Position numbers and translations under genes: made by a program. From assembly GCA_963921425.1 (NCBI GenBank), contig OY992835.1:8494001-8558000 (forward strand): a stretch of 64,000 nucleotides of DNA, given 5' to 3'. Under the pieces are notes generated by a model. The model made no database searches and had not been told where the DNA came from. It saw only the letters and a program-made list of their open reading frames with translations. The stretch is from Dryas octopetala (lineage: Eukaryota > Streptophyta > Magnoliopsida > Rosales > Rosaceae). Below, piece by piece: positions 33,228 through 43,840 of this stretch; within the stretch, counting starts at the first letter, position 1, and each line of letters starts with the position of its first letter.

Positions 33228-34053
33228 TTACACGTTTAGTCTGTGTGATTTGACCATTGTTTCAACATGGCGGTTTACTCATGGCAGTTATAACCTTGAC
33301 TAAGTGAAGTAATAAATGCGCAATTATGCTTATACCCTTGCACGTGACATGCGCATTGGCCATCTACTTCAATTGGTCGAAGATTGAAACTTTGTCCTTG
33401 AATTGGTAATAGATAACAACCATAGAGGTGTTATTAAAAAACATCAAAACTACATGAGTAACATTGAAATAAATTAAGGCCAAACCACATGATCGACTAA
33501 ATGTGTAATCTATCTTACATGTTTAGTCTATGTGTGATTTGACCTTTCTTGTAACATGACGGTTTACTCATGGCAATTATAACCTTGACTAAGTGAAGTA
33601 ATAAATGCAAAATTTTGCTTGTAACCCTTGCACGTGACATGCGAACTGGCCATCTACTTCAATTGGTCGAAGATTGAAACTTTGTCCTTGAATTGGTAAT
33701 AGATAACAACCATAGAGGTGTTATTAAAAAACATCAAAACTACATGAGTAACATTGAAATAAATTAAGGCCAAACCACATGATCGACTAAATGTGTAATC
33801 TATCTTACATGTTTAGTCTATGTGTGATTTGACCTTTCTTGTAACATGACGGTTTACTCATGGCAATTATAACCTTGACTAAGTGAAGTAATAAATTGGC
33901 CATCTACATCAATTGGTCGAAGATTGAAACTTTGTCCATGAATTGGTAATAGATATCAACCATATATAGAGGTGTTATTAAAAAACATCAAAACTACATG
34001 AGTAACATTGAAATAAAGGCCAAACCACATGACTAAATGTGTAATATATCTTG
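33228..34053. repeat. 290-bp tandem repeat, three units
   Basis: Three consecutive units begin near 33228, 33514 and 33813. The landmark 'catctacttcaattggtcga' occurs at 33361 and 33651 (period 290). Its variant 'catctacatcaattggtcga' occurs at 33901, where a 40-bp segment is missing. Units 1 and 2 are nearly identical. Older diverged copies occur at about 30220-30450 and 31680-31960, so this is the spacer unit of the gene array amplified locally. Confidence 0.9.
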
Positions 34054-34800
34054 CCTATTCGCGTTAAGTAATCGATTACGATAAATTGAATATATTAGAT
34101 TTTGCAGTTTTTTCTTCTGCAGTATCTCGTCGTGACATGAGCATACGTGAAAGGGTTTAAGAATCAGTTTTCTTTTTATAAAGGCTAAAATCATTTATTT
34201 TGGCTTTTTGACCCCATATGTATCACATTGTTCACTACTTTTGAATAGCTTAAACTTTCAGAATCAAGTGACTATCTCACAAAGTGTAAGAACTATAGTT
34301 TTAGGAGGTCATCCGTTCAAAACTTCTATCTCATTCTTCATTTATCACTTATATATCATTTCAAAAGTGTAGAATGAGGTTTCACCTGAAGTGTAGCTTT
34401 GACTCATTCTCTAGCAAGCCTTTGGGTTTCATATGAAAGAATAAGGAGCAAGAAGATGATGCAAAGGTAACAATGAGAAAATGAACTAATTAGTAAAGCA
34501 CTAAATCATGATAACATATGCATACTGCAGACAGATCTGATGAGATCGATCACACGGTACTATTGGCTAAGTACTCTAGGCAACCGGAAAAAAAAAAAAA
34601 AAGAACTATTTAATAGTGAAGAGAAACAAACTGATCAAACACAACAAAAACAACTAGCAGAAGACGATTCATGACAACAACACAGCAGGCTAGCCAGGAG
34701 TTAAGCAAGAACAAGCAAACACCACATCTCTCTCTGGCCCAAAAAAAAAAAAAAACACTACATCTCTCTTAACACATTCATTCTTTGTTTAGATATGATC
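34054..34800. other. Spacer on the 3' side of array gene C
   Basis: No gene. It contains flank blocks shared with the spacers of genes A and B (for example 'tttgggtttcatatgaaaga', 'caagaagatgatgcaaagg', 'acaacaacacagcaggctag') and A-runs at about 34588-34603 and 34741-34755. Confidence 0.6.
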
Positions 34801-35532
34801 TTAAAGGTTCCAAAGAAAAACTTCCCAAGCATCATCTTCACCATGGTCAGGTGCAATATAATGATTTGGGGGATGAACAGCAGCAGTAGCACTGGTGAGC
34901 CAATTGAAGCAGTCACCTCCCATCCAGAGGGCTTGCTCCTCCTCACAACTCCACGGAGTCCACCCCACGCCGTACTTCTCCCATCCACCAGCTTCTACAT
35001 TATTATTATTATTATCATTATTATTCACTTGATCATGACACTTGTCTGCCACCACCACCTGCTTCGCACTCACTTGAGTTTGATGATCGTAAAGACTCTC
35101 CTTCTCCTTCTCTTCCTCCACTTTCACCGCCACCTCTGTCTCCGCCTTCCCCTCTACCTTCACTCCCACCTTTTCCTTTGGCACCTTGAGGCCGATCATC
35201 ACCTTTCCTTCTTCCTTTTCATCTTTCTTGCCCTCCATTACCTCATTCACCTTTCCTTCTTCTTTTTCATCTTGCTTTCCCTTTGCCACCAACCTCAGCT
35301 CTCTCACCATTCTTCTCGTCATAATTCTCTCCCTACGATTCAATGCTGCTTCTCCTCCTCCTCCTCCTCCATACCCAAATCCATTGCAGCTGCTTCCACC
35401 ATTTCCATTACCACCCCTCACCATCACTCTTCTTGAATTTGAAGATGAGGACACTTCTTCTTCTCTGCCCCTCTTCCTCATCAGCCCCTTCGCTTCATAC
35501 CTTCGCCGGCCCACCCTCGCCTTGATCTTCAT
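34801..35532 (-). CDS. Tandem array gene C, full-length unknown protein
   Basis: The ATG at 35532 gives 243 residues ending at TAA (34801-34803). The N-terminus is basic (MKIKARVGRRRYEAKGLMRK) and followed by a Ser run and a Gly-rich linker. A conserved helix-like segment RERIMTRRMVRELRLVAKGK comes next, then a long Lys/Glu/Val repeat region and an Asn run. The conserved C-terminal block has YGVGWTPWSCEEEQALWMGG, DCFNWL and a tail ending WEVFLWNL. There is no signal peptide or membrane span. A frame extending upstream would begin with a non-ATG codon, so I chose ATG 35532. A TATA-like word lies about 90 bp upstream. I do not recognise the family. The charged, low-complexity make-up fits a nuclear or regulatory protein, but that is only an inference. 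Confidence 0.6.
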   Translation of the reverse strand: MKIKARVGRRRYEAKGLMRKRGREEEVSSSSNSRRVMVRGGNGNGGSSCNGFGYGGGGGGEAALNRRERIMTRRMVRELRLVAKGKQDEKEEGKVNEVMEGKKDEKEEGKVMIGLKVPKEKVGVKVEGKAETEVAVKVEEEKEKESLYDHQTQVSAKQVVVADKCHDQVNNNDNNNNNVEAGGWEKYGVGWTPWSCEEEQALWMGGDCFNWLTSATAAVHPPNHYIAPDHGEDDAWEVFLWNL

Positions 35533-35618
35533 TCCCTCTCTATGTGTGTGTGCGCTCAAGAGCAAGAGAAAGAGAGAAAGAAGTTTGAGAACACAAGATT
35601 GAAAAAGAGTACTGTTTT

Positions 35619-35627
35619 CTTATATAG
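35619..35627 (-). promoter_or_regulatory. TATA box of array gene C
   Basis: On the minus strand this reads CTATATAAG, 87-95 bp before the ATG of gene C. It is followed by a CT-rich leader, as is common in plant promoters. Genes A and B lack this promoter because homology ends before it. Confidence 0.6.
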
Positions 35628-36463
35628 CCAACCCAGCTGAATACCTATTAGGGTTCAGCCAACTCAGACATTTCTCTCTCAGTTTTTTAGAGTTACTATC
35701 AACTTGAGAAAATCAAATTCTCATACATCCCACGAGATATGATATTTGGTAGCAATTTGCTGCCTAGCTAGCTACTCAAATTCTCATACCTTACGATTTG
35801 GAAGTATGTAAATATTACCATGATGGAGTGGACAGTGCAGGGCATTATAACTAGCAAGAAAACCGTGAGATAAATTGGAGGTGAGCGTTTCTGCTCCCTT
35901 TTCGATACGTGGACATACCATGCAAACTGTGGGACCCACAGACCACCGACATGGAAGTAGATAGAGATGGAGTTGAATTTTCTTTGGAAGTTTGCTGAGG
36001 AGGTTTTGAGCCTTGATTTGCACGAACGCACCACGTCTGCCCAGACCCATGTGTACTTGTAACTACTCTTTTTTGGGTTTCTTATGGATTTAATGCAAAG
36101 AGCTTTAGATCCATGGTTTAAGGTTGGACTAGCTAGCTCTTTAATTTGCTCTCTTCCACTTTCCCCTTCTTAAGTTTCTTTTTTGAATATTTTTTTTTTC
36201 AATTTTTTAGCTTTAAATACATGGTTTAAAGTTGTTTTCTCTTTAATTTGAACCTTTTTCTATTTTTCTGTTCATTCCACAGCGTAATTTCATATATAAT
36301 ATTTTATTTTTTAGATCATTTTAAGACTATCTTTGCAAAAAATTTATTATATTAGAAATTGTACGTGTTAGTCATTTTAGTGTCATCAAATAAATAAACA
36401 ACTTTAGTGATAGTTATATTTCTTTGATAACAATTATATGAATAAATGACAATTAAGGTAAAT
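35628..36463. other. Upstream region of the array, no other gene seen
   Basis: No supported gene. The two overlapping 88-codon minus-strand frames at 35768-36050 lack family features and a supported start context. Confidence 0.45.
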
Positions 36464-36614
36464 TAGCAAAAAACTACAAAAAATTTTAGGGCCTGTTTGG
36501 TATTCTATTCAAAACTTTTAGTCAAGAAAATGTGTTTGGTAAACCATTTTCAAAAACAGTTTTTTAGAAAAAAAATTCAAAAACATACATTTTTTTTAAA
36601 ATGATAAAATATCG

Positions 36615-36646
<32 letters not shown>

Positions 36647-37352
36647 TTCTTTCTTTCTTAGTTGTCATCATTTTTTAAATTTAAAAATTGTTTTCAAATT
36701 TCATACCAAACACATTTTCAAATTTAAAAAATTGATTTTGAAAACTCACATTAAAAAAAAAAACCTTAATTTTTGAAAAAAAAAATTGAGTAGGACACCA
36801 AACGGGCTCTTAAATTTCACTCATAAACTTATGTAAAAGATCTATTTATTTTTAAGCAACGATGAGTGGTTTAAAATTAAACTTTTTTCCTGATGCCATA
36901 TGTAATTCTCACAGAATTACACTTTATTTTGTTATGATGCAATATATAAAGAGTTACTTTATTTTGTTGTGATGCAGTATGTAACTCTCGTAGAGTTACA
37001 CTTTATAATTTCATAGTATTACACTTTGTTAAATGATGTAGTATTGTTTAAGGTTTAAGCATTTAAAGTTTATGTTTTATGACTTCATATTTAAGGTTTT
37101 AGGGCTTTAGTCCTAAATTTTAAAGACTATACCATAAACCCTAATCTCTCAGAAGAATTAAAAAAAAATTAAACTAAAACTTGGGTTTGCTTGAGTTTGA
37201 ATAGTATTGAATGCTCCATACTTGATTTTTCTTGAATTGTGGCTTAGAAATATTTTTTTTGGCTTAAAAATAAATAGATTAGAAGCTTGGGTTTATGACT
37301 AAAAAAGGTTGTATGTTGTGCATGGCTTATTAATAAAGAACTCTAAATGATA
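36464..37352 (+). repeat. Dispersed repeat family X, copy 2, interrupted by a MITE
   Basis: Inverted relative of 8340-8916. Shared words include 'gtaattctcacagaattaca', 'ttttgttatgatgcaatat', 'aaggttttagggctttag' and 'ttattaataaagaactcta'. The MITE at 36489-36809 splits its left end. Non-coding. Confidence 0.7.
36489..36809 (+). mobile_element. Harbinger-type MITE nested in repeat X
   Basis: The 5' end is GGGCCTGTTTGGTATTC; the 3' end on the other strand is GAGCCCGTTTGGTGTCC. The flanking 3-bp duplication TTA is at 36486-36488 and 36810-36812. The non-coding interior carries a poly-T tract. Copy 1 of repeat X at about 8900 lacks this insertion. Confidence 0.75.
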
Positions 37353-37418
37353 TTAAATTTAATTAATTTTTCGCAGAGAGAATTATTAAGAAGATCTAGA
37401 AAATGAATAATTATGATG

Positions 37419-38459
37419 TTTTTTTATTACAAATGGTCCCACAAATTTCACCAATATATCAACTTGGTCCTTAAAATTCATTTTCGTTCAATGTGATCCT
37501 CCATATTTACCCCACCGCACATCAATGTGATTACTCTGTTACATAAAGTTTTCATTGTCACCAAAATCATTTAGAAAAATTCTCCAAAGATCAACAGTAG
37601 CTATAAGGATGTATTTATAGAGAAATACAAATAGTTGAATAACCTAAATGATCCCTGACTGTTAGACAAAGACATAGAACTTAAATAATTCATCAATACA
37701 CTGACCTAGTTTATCAAATGACAGATGAGGAAAACTTATTCTATTAATAGTCAGTTAGCGCTCTATTGAACTTTTAGCGCACATAAATTGTTTTTCTAAA
37801 AGCTAAGTGTCAGATAATTTGTGTATTGATACACATCATCGATCTATTAATTGAGAGCATTGTCAACAAAACTACTAATCCCAACAACCTTCAATCAAAA
37901 AAGTATTAGGGACTTTATCAATTGAGAATGTAGAATTTTTTGTACTGGCTCAAGAAAAACAAGGTTTTTAGGGGCTCTATCAATTGAGCATGATACCCCG
38001 GAAAGTTTTCTAAAAGATTTTGGGACAATGATAATTTTTGGTGGATTTGTTAGATTTATTTGAGGTTAATATAAATTTTGGAGAATTATTAGAGGTTGTT
38101 AGAATGAAATTTGGATTATTGATAATTTGGAGATGTTAGAATTTTGATTAGAATTTTTGGAAGTCAAATCCTGAAATTGAGGTCATAGGAAAATAATACT
38201 ACTCGAGAGGACTCTGTAGGATTTTTTAGACTACCGAGCTACTTTTAATGAAAATATGAAGTAGAGGATTTTTAAAAAATAGAAAATAGGAAAATGCTTA
38301 AGTGAATTGGTAATTTGTTACTGAAAATCTGACGAAAGGTAACAAAGGGATGCCATTGATGTGCGGTGGTGAGGATCGCATTCAGCGAAAATGAACTTTA
38401 ACCACCAATTAAGTTGATATATTAGTGAAAGTTGATGGACCATTTGTGATAAAAAGCCT
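37419..38459. mobile_element. Mutator-like element with 110-bp terminal inverted repeats
   Basis: The left end (37419-37535; 'attacaaatggtcccac', 'atatatcaacttggtcc', 'ccccaccgcacatcaatg') is matched in reverse complement at the right end (38352-38459; 'cattgatgtgcggtggtgag', 'gatggaccatttgtgat'). The interior of about 800 bp has no transposase frame. Long terminal repeats point to a Mutator-like element. A single related terminus lies at 51083-51188. No clean 9-bp duplication could be read. Confidence 0.65.
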
Positions 38460-38748
38460 TCTGATAATAAGACTACAGTGCAAAATGAACAAAAAAATAA
38501 AGAATACACAAATAATAAGAAGGAGCATAACATTCTTCCTCTAATATTATGGAGGATATTATAACTGAATTAATAGCTAATTGAGTATCCTTATTTAAAT
38601 TTGTGTTAATTTTAATTAAAACATGTAGGTATGTATATTCAGTGGGTGAATTGAATCCCAATGTGGAGGTTTCTGTGAGGGATGCTAGGCTGATTTTGCA
38701 TGCAGTCACCAAATATGTACTATGGTCAATAAATACGATTGAGAAGTA

Positions 38749-39289
38749 TACCTGACAATATCTTATCCAACTCGTTAACACAATACGAAACGATACAAAA
38801 AATTCAGTGTTCAGGTTGATCATGCTTATCGTGTCCTATTGAAATCGTGTGGACACGTTAGTAACCCGTTAATTTTCGTGTCATGTTTGTGTTAACTTGC
38901 GAAATCCGTTAGTGTCAGGTTGATCAGGTTTATCATGTCCTATTGAAATCGTGTGAACCCGTTAGTGACCTGTTAATTTTCATGTTGTGTTTGTGTTAAC
39001 CTGCGAAACCCGTTAGTGATCTGTTATTTTTTTTATGATGTTAATCGTTTAATTTGCACATTTTTTTAGATTTGTCTTATGTATAATGTTTAAACTATAC
39101 ATTCATAGAATAAAATGTATTTACTTATGTAATATATAAATATAGTATATTTAATTTAATTTTTTAGTTAAAAAAAATATTTTTTTTCGTAACGGGTAAA
39201 ACGAGTTGTGTTGTGTTCACTTGTTATTTTTCGTGTCGTGTCGTGTTTGACCCGAATACGCAAAAACACGACCCATTACCAGGTCTACT
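38749..39289 (+). mobile_element. hAT-type element, 541 bp, with 8-bp TSD
   Basis: An exact GAGAAGTA duplication flanks it (38741-38748 and 39290-39297). The ends are TACCTGACAATATC and, on the other strand, AGTAGACCTGGTAATGG. The subterminal sequence is dense in 'cgtgtcgtgt' and 'acccgttagtg' words, and 'ggttgatca-gtttatc-tgtcctattg' is duplicated at about 38814-38850 and 38920-38950. Non-autonomous. Confidence 0.8.
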
Positions 39290-39297
39290 GAGAAGTA

Positions 39298-39832
39298 GTG
39301 TAAACTACTTTTTTAGAAGGTTAGTTAGTTTGGTATTAATTATATATATTTGGTTAAGTGCAGGCATATGGGAGTTTAATTTCCTTTTTCAATTATGTGA
39401 ATATTTTTGCTTCTTGTTTTTAGTTATTTCAATAGAATTCTGGAAACCTTTTTCCATTTTAAGTCATTTCATTTAAATTTTACCTATGGCTAAAATTATT
39501 TATTTTGAAGTTTTTATTTTTCTACCACATTTATATCATTTTCTAATACAGGTGAGACAAATGTTAAAATATCGACCGTGAGGATATTATCAAGACTAAA
39601 AAATAAGGAAATATCGATGAAAATATCAATACGATCGCTATCAATAGAAACAATAGATATTGACTTTAAAAAATGGAATATTAAATTAATCATCATCGCA
39701 TGTAGTAAAAAAATAAGTGTATAAAACACTATCTCTCTAATAAGTGTATGATGTGAAAGGGGATATAATGCACGTCAATGACAAGTATGAAAAGTAAATT
39801 TGAACTATAATGAATAATTTCATGCATAACTT
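39298..39832. other. AT-rich intergenic DNA, no gene seen
   Basis: No supported gene or element, apart from the left target-site copy of the following LINE at 39822-39832. Confidence 0.5.
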
Positions 39833-41908
39833 GGAAATCTGATGGAATCTTGGAAATCTGATTCTGGTGGACCATATGGAAGATTGTATGTAGGGTTGTC
39901 TTTCAGCATTGGGATCCTGACCCTTTGTTAGCATGTTTGGAGACTAAACGGGCTTATGATGAATATCGATCTTCATATTTATGTGAGTCCCTCATCGATC
40001 TTCCTCTGTCGTTTGTCCCACTCCTTAATCTTCTCCAACTTCTTGGTGTCCTCCCTGTGCTCTAGAATCCAAAGTAAACACTGATGGATCCTGGGACAAG
40101 GAATCTCATGAATTTGGTCTTGGAGTGGTGATTAGGGTGCATAATGGTCGATTGATTGGTGGAAAGGCAATCAGATGTCATGCTGTTGGAACTAGCAAAT
40201 CTGAATGCAACGTGTCACTTCCCAACATATGCCTCGTAAACACAGGAAGTGACAAAAGCTATTAGGGAAAAAAGAGTAATTTATTTCTCGGCTGAGAGAA
40301 TTAAATGTCGGCTAAGCAGTAGACTCCAGCTGTAGTAATGAAATTGTTATCTTGACCGGAGTAATTGGTGGGAATCTTGTGACGTCAACAATGGAACATA
40401 TATTGAAAAGGTGCCCTACAACAATAGCTGTGAAAGGAAAAAGGTGGCACCAAAAGGGGACAATGGCTGACATGAAAGTACGAGGTTAGGTGAATCAAAA
40501 GGGGACCCTACACGTGGTGCACATTAGGAAAATGAAGTCACTGAAACCCTAGCCAGAAAGAGCTATATATACAATGCTACAAAAGGAATAACGGATAATC
40601 ATCAACCCCAAGAACAAAAACAAACCCCAAAACGGCAACTTTGAATCTGAATATTCAAGTTTCTTCTTTTGTCTTGTTTCTTACCCACTTTCCACTGTTT
40701 GCGCTGTGTTAAGGTAGTATTTAGCTTACAAACTATCGATCCTCTCTTTCTTATCTGGTTTTATTTAGTTCCTTTTATGTTGTATCATCAAAGCAATTTC
40801 TGCTCTTGTTGCTAGTTTAAGAAAAGTTTCCTTTTGAATCTCTGAAAGATTTACTCTCCTTTAATTTTATAGCTTTGTTCATTTCATGCTTGGGATCTGA
40901 TAAAGCTCATCTATTGTCTTTATTTTAGTCTGGTTAGTTTAAATACCCAAAGGTCTTACCTTTCTTTAACCAGTGTGTAAAAAAGAGTTTGACTTTTGGT
41001 CAGCTTAGCAATGAGAACTACTGTGACCTATCAACCACACTCTTACATTGTCTTTATTTTCAATATTAAAGTTTATTGCTTTTACTTGGGACAAAATAGC
41101 CCAATGGTTAGTGTTTTTGAGTTACCCATAGAGTTAGATTAGACACAAACGAGTGAAGTCCTAGCATCGGATTAGGAAAGTAAAGAACCCAGGCCGAGAA
41201 AAGTCTTCCTTTCTCTCAACACTGCAATTGTTTGACGAGGAGTCAGGTTGGGCTGGGCATATAACGACCGAGTTTCCTTTTTCTTCCAAGGTCCAATCCC
41301 AAGGCGGTGGCACGCCCGCAATAGAAAACGCCATGTGGCGAATCCTCGGCCTGAAACATGGCCGAGGCTGTTTTGAGACCGAAACACATGTTTTTTTCCC
41401 TTTGTCTACTGGAGCTATGGATGTCCTTGAGGGTTTGAAATTTGAACAAAGCACTAATCTTTATGAGATTGTGGTGTAATCAGATTCAAAAGAGGTGGTT
41501 TCAGGCTTTCGACAACTAATTCTTTATCCAGGTCTTCTCCTTGGGAGATTTTTCCTTTTCTGAAGCAAATATGGAATCTTTCTTCCAGTTTCACTTCGAT
41601 TAGGTGGAATTGGATTCATATAGAAGTCAATAGAGCTACAAACGCAGTTACTAAGCTAGCCAAAAAAGAGATGTGTCCGCAAGGTTAGGAGGTGTCTCCC
41701 TCATCTTCTTTACTTGGGATCTTGGAAGCAGATGGTCTACCTAATGATTAAGTGTAGCTCTGTTGGTTTGAGATATGGATTGGTTAGATGTTAATTTTTT
41801 GTGGTTGTTATCTTGATGTTCAGTTTGTTCTTAGTCTTTGCTTTGTATGTGCCCACGTCGCCTTTTCTCTGAGTTTCAATGAAATAGCTTCATTTCCGAC
41901 CAAAAAAA
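39833..41908 (+). mobile_element. 5'-truncated LINE with RNase H domain, interrupted
   Basis: Flanked by an 11-bp duplication ATGCATAACTT (39822-39832 and 41909-41919), and it ends in an A-run (41902-41909), the signature of target-primed LINE integration. The coding remnant includes KVNTDGSWDKESHEFGLGVV and GTSKSECN (about 40070-40207). It continues at 41411 with AMDVLEGLKFEQSTNLYEIV and ESDSKEVV: an RNase H-like (RVT_3) domain as found at the C-terminus of many plant L1-type LINEs. The reverse transcriptase is missing, so the copy is 5'-truncated. It now carries stops and frameshifts. A second insertion at about 40209-41410 splits the domain. Confidence 0.8.
40209..41410 (+). mobile_element. 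LTR-like insertion inside the LINE
   Basis: About 1.2 kb separates two RNase H halves that are otherwise contiguous. It begins TGTCACTTCCCAAC, typical of an LTR start. It has a TATA box ('gctatatatac') near 40562, followed by a transcript-leader-like stretch. The end is unclear: a TG...CA unit could finish at 'gaaacaca' (41388), but about 20 further bases also look foreign. No TSD was resolved. A solo LTR is the best reading; the class is uncertain. Confidence 0.5.
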
Positions 41909-41919
41909 ATGCATAACTT

Positions 41920-43083
41920 CATTAATACTTTCAATATTGAAGTACAAAAGTAGATGAGTGTCGATCTATATCTAGAAAGAGATCTTATGGGGTTCAAAGG
42001 TAGGGTTTTGTTTAATTATGTTAATTAATTGATTAGGTTGCTGGTTCAGTATATAGATATGAAAAATTAAGGCTTAATTACTTGGTTTGGTTTAGCTTAA
42101 TCATAGCTTTAATTAGGCTTAAATCTCATTCCTATTTTTGTCTGTCGATATAGGTGAATATAAAATCACAGATTTCGAATATTTAATTTTTCAAAATATT
42201 GGCGAAATATTAGGGATATGGGTGAAGATTTTGCTTCACCCTCTATCGATAATCCACATGTCAAGGAAAACATATATCAGCCGATATATCGGCATATTGA
42301 CCGATTTTTAATCACTAGGTGAAACTCACTTATATTATTAGACTTTCCACCTTTATTAGAAAGGTGATACCAATAAACCAGAAAATTGATCGAATTTTGA
42401 TTCTAATCCAATATAATTAATGGGAAATGAGTTTGGTAGTTCAATCTAATAATCCGGTTATTATCCGAACCCAATAATCCATTAATATAATATACAGTGT
42501 TTTTTAGGTCTAAAATACAAATGCTAAATTTCAATTTTAGTCCTTGTAGTTTGAGTTAGTTTCTACTTTGGTCCTTATAGTTTCAATTGTTATGATTTTG
42601 GTCATGTAGTTTACAAATTGTTACAATTTAGGGACATGTTAGCATTGTTGTCCATTAATTTTTTAAATTGGACATTGAATCGCTAATGGTATGTAAAGTA
42701 CAAAACTAAAATAGAAATGGTTTATAAAGTACATGACCAAAAACACAACAAATTTGACGATTTGATGAATGAAAATGCTAACATGTCATTGAATTGTAAC
42801 GATTTGTAAACTATAGGGCCAAAATGGTACATGACACAAACTATAGGAACCAAAAGTGAACTTTGGACAAATAAAAAATGGCTTGATAGGCCAGCCCACT
42901 TGAAAAACATGGTGATAGGCTGATCTACTTTAATGAGCTAAGCGCTCGACCTTTTTTTTTTTTTTCGTGTTTACAATATAGTCACTATTCGACAGTAACA
43001 GAAAAAAGGACACGTTGAGCGAACACTCTAGCATCAATTGTGAAGGGTTCAGATTTATAACTTGGGCTTCTTTATCAATCATC
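41920..43083. other. Intergenic DNA with a dispersed palindromic repeat
   Basis: No gene. About 42535-42876 is a non-coding inverted-repeat block: 'tttggtccttatagtttc' at one end and 'aactataggaaccaaaagt' at the other. Similar words occur near 29045-29080 and 49110-49150, so it belongs to a dispersed family. A T-run lies at about 42952-42965. Confidence 0.5.
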
Positions 43084-43093
43084 TTTAAAGGTA

Positions 43094-43822
43094 GGGCTAG
43101 GAATCAGGCGAGTTGGGTCGGGTTAGGGACCAACCCGTTGGCCGGGCCGAAAGGTCGGGCCTAAAATTTGGCAACCCAAACTGCCCAACTAATAGGCGGG
43201 TTAGTCGGGTTCGGTTGAATCGAATTGGCAGGCAGGTTGGTTCGGTAACAGGCCAAGCCAACAACAATACCACACAACCCAAAAGCTAAAATCCAAACAA
43301 AAATTTTAACAAATGCCCAGCCCATGAGATTTAACAATGTCAAGTGGCTTTGTGTGTTTTGAGTGAAGCCAATGGATTTTTTTCATAAGAGGAATGAGAG
43401 AGTTGAATACCACTTCCTTTCGATGTGGGACTTTTTGAACTAAAAAGAAGATGCATTTCATCAACTCCTACAATCCCACATCGCCAAAACTAAAAAACTG
43501 CCACCTTCACTTCCATTATAAAAACAACTCACACCCACTCACTTACTTTGCCTAACTCCAAGCCTTAGAATATGTAAGGACAATAATTACTGGTCTTAAT
43601 TGGGCTTGTTATACTTAAATAAAATATAAATATGATATGTTATTTAAGTTTTCAGGCGGTCGGGTTGGGAGCGGGCGGTAGGAAGCCCAAGCAGTAGTCG
43701 GCCCGTTTTATTTGGCTGGGTCGGCCTTTTGTGCAGCGGCTAGGCCGGGTGGCAAACAAACTGACCCACTGAGTCGGATATGGGCGGGTGAGTCGGGTTG
43801 GTTAGGTATATGCCCACCCCTA
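43094..43822 (+). mobile_element. hAT-type element, about 730 bp
   Basis: Flanked by TTTAAAGGTA on both sides (43084-43093 and 43823-43832; the real duplication is probably 8 bp of this). The right end on the other strand is TAGGGGTGGGCATA, a common plant hAT terminus. GC-rich 'gggtcgggttgg' and 'ggcccg' words fill both subterminal zones. The interior has an inverted 'gatgtgggact' / 'tcccacatc' pair. There is no transposase. Confidence 0.75.
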
Positions 43823-43840
43823 TTTAAAGGTAGGAGTGAA

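Noticed and set aside
34795..35436. 213-codon plus-strand open frame
   Set aside because: It is the antisense shadow of array gene C on the minus strand. Its Ser/Leu/His-rich content mirrors the Lys/Glu-rich gene. The same holds for 31112-31615 and 32637-32954.
35533..35565. Upstream start for array gene C
   Set aside because: The codon at 35563-35565 is TTG on the minus strand, not ATG; the first ATG is at 35532. Likewise the apparent starts at 33095 (TTG) and 31576 (GTG) are not ATG, so I used 33083 and 31537.
41161..41479. Overlapping short frames as host genes
   Set aside because: They lie in the LTR-like insertion and the resumed LINE RNase H sequence.
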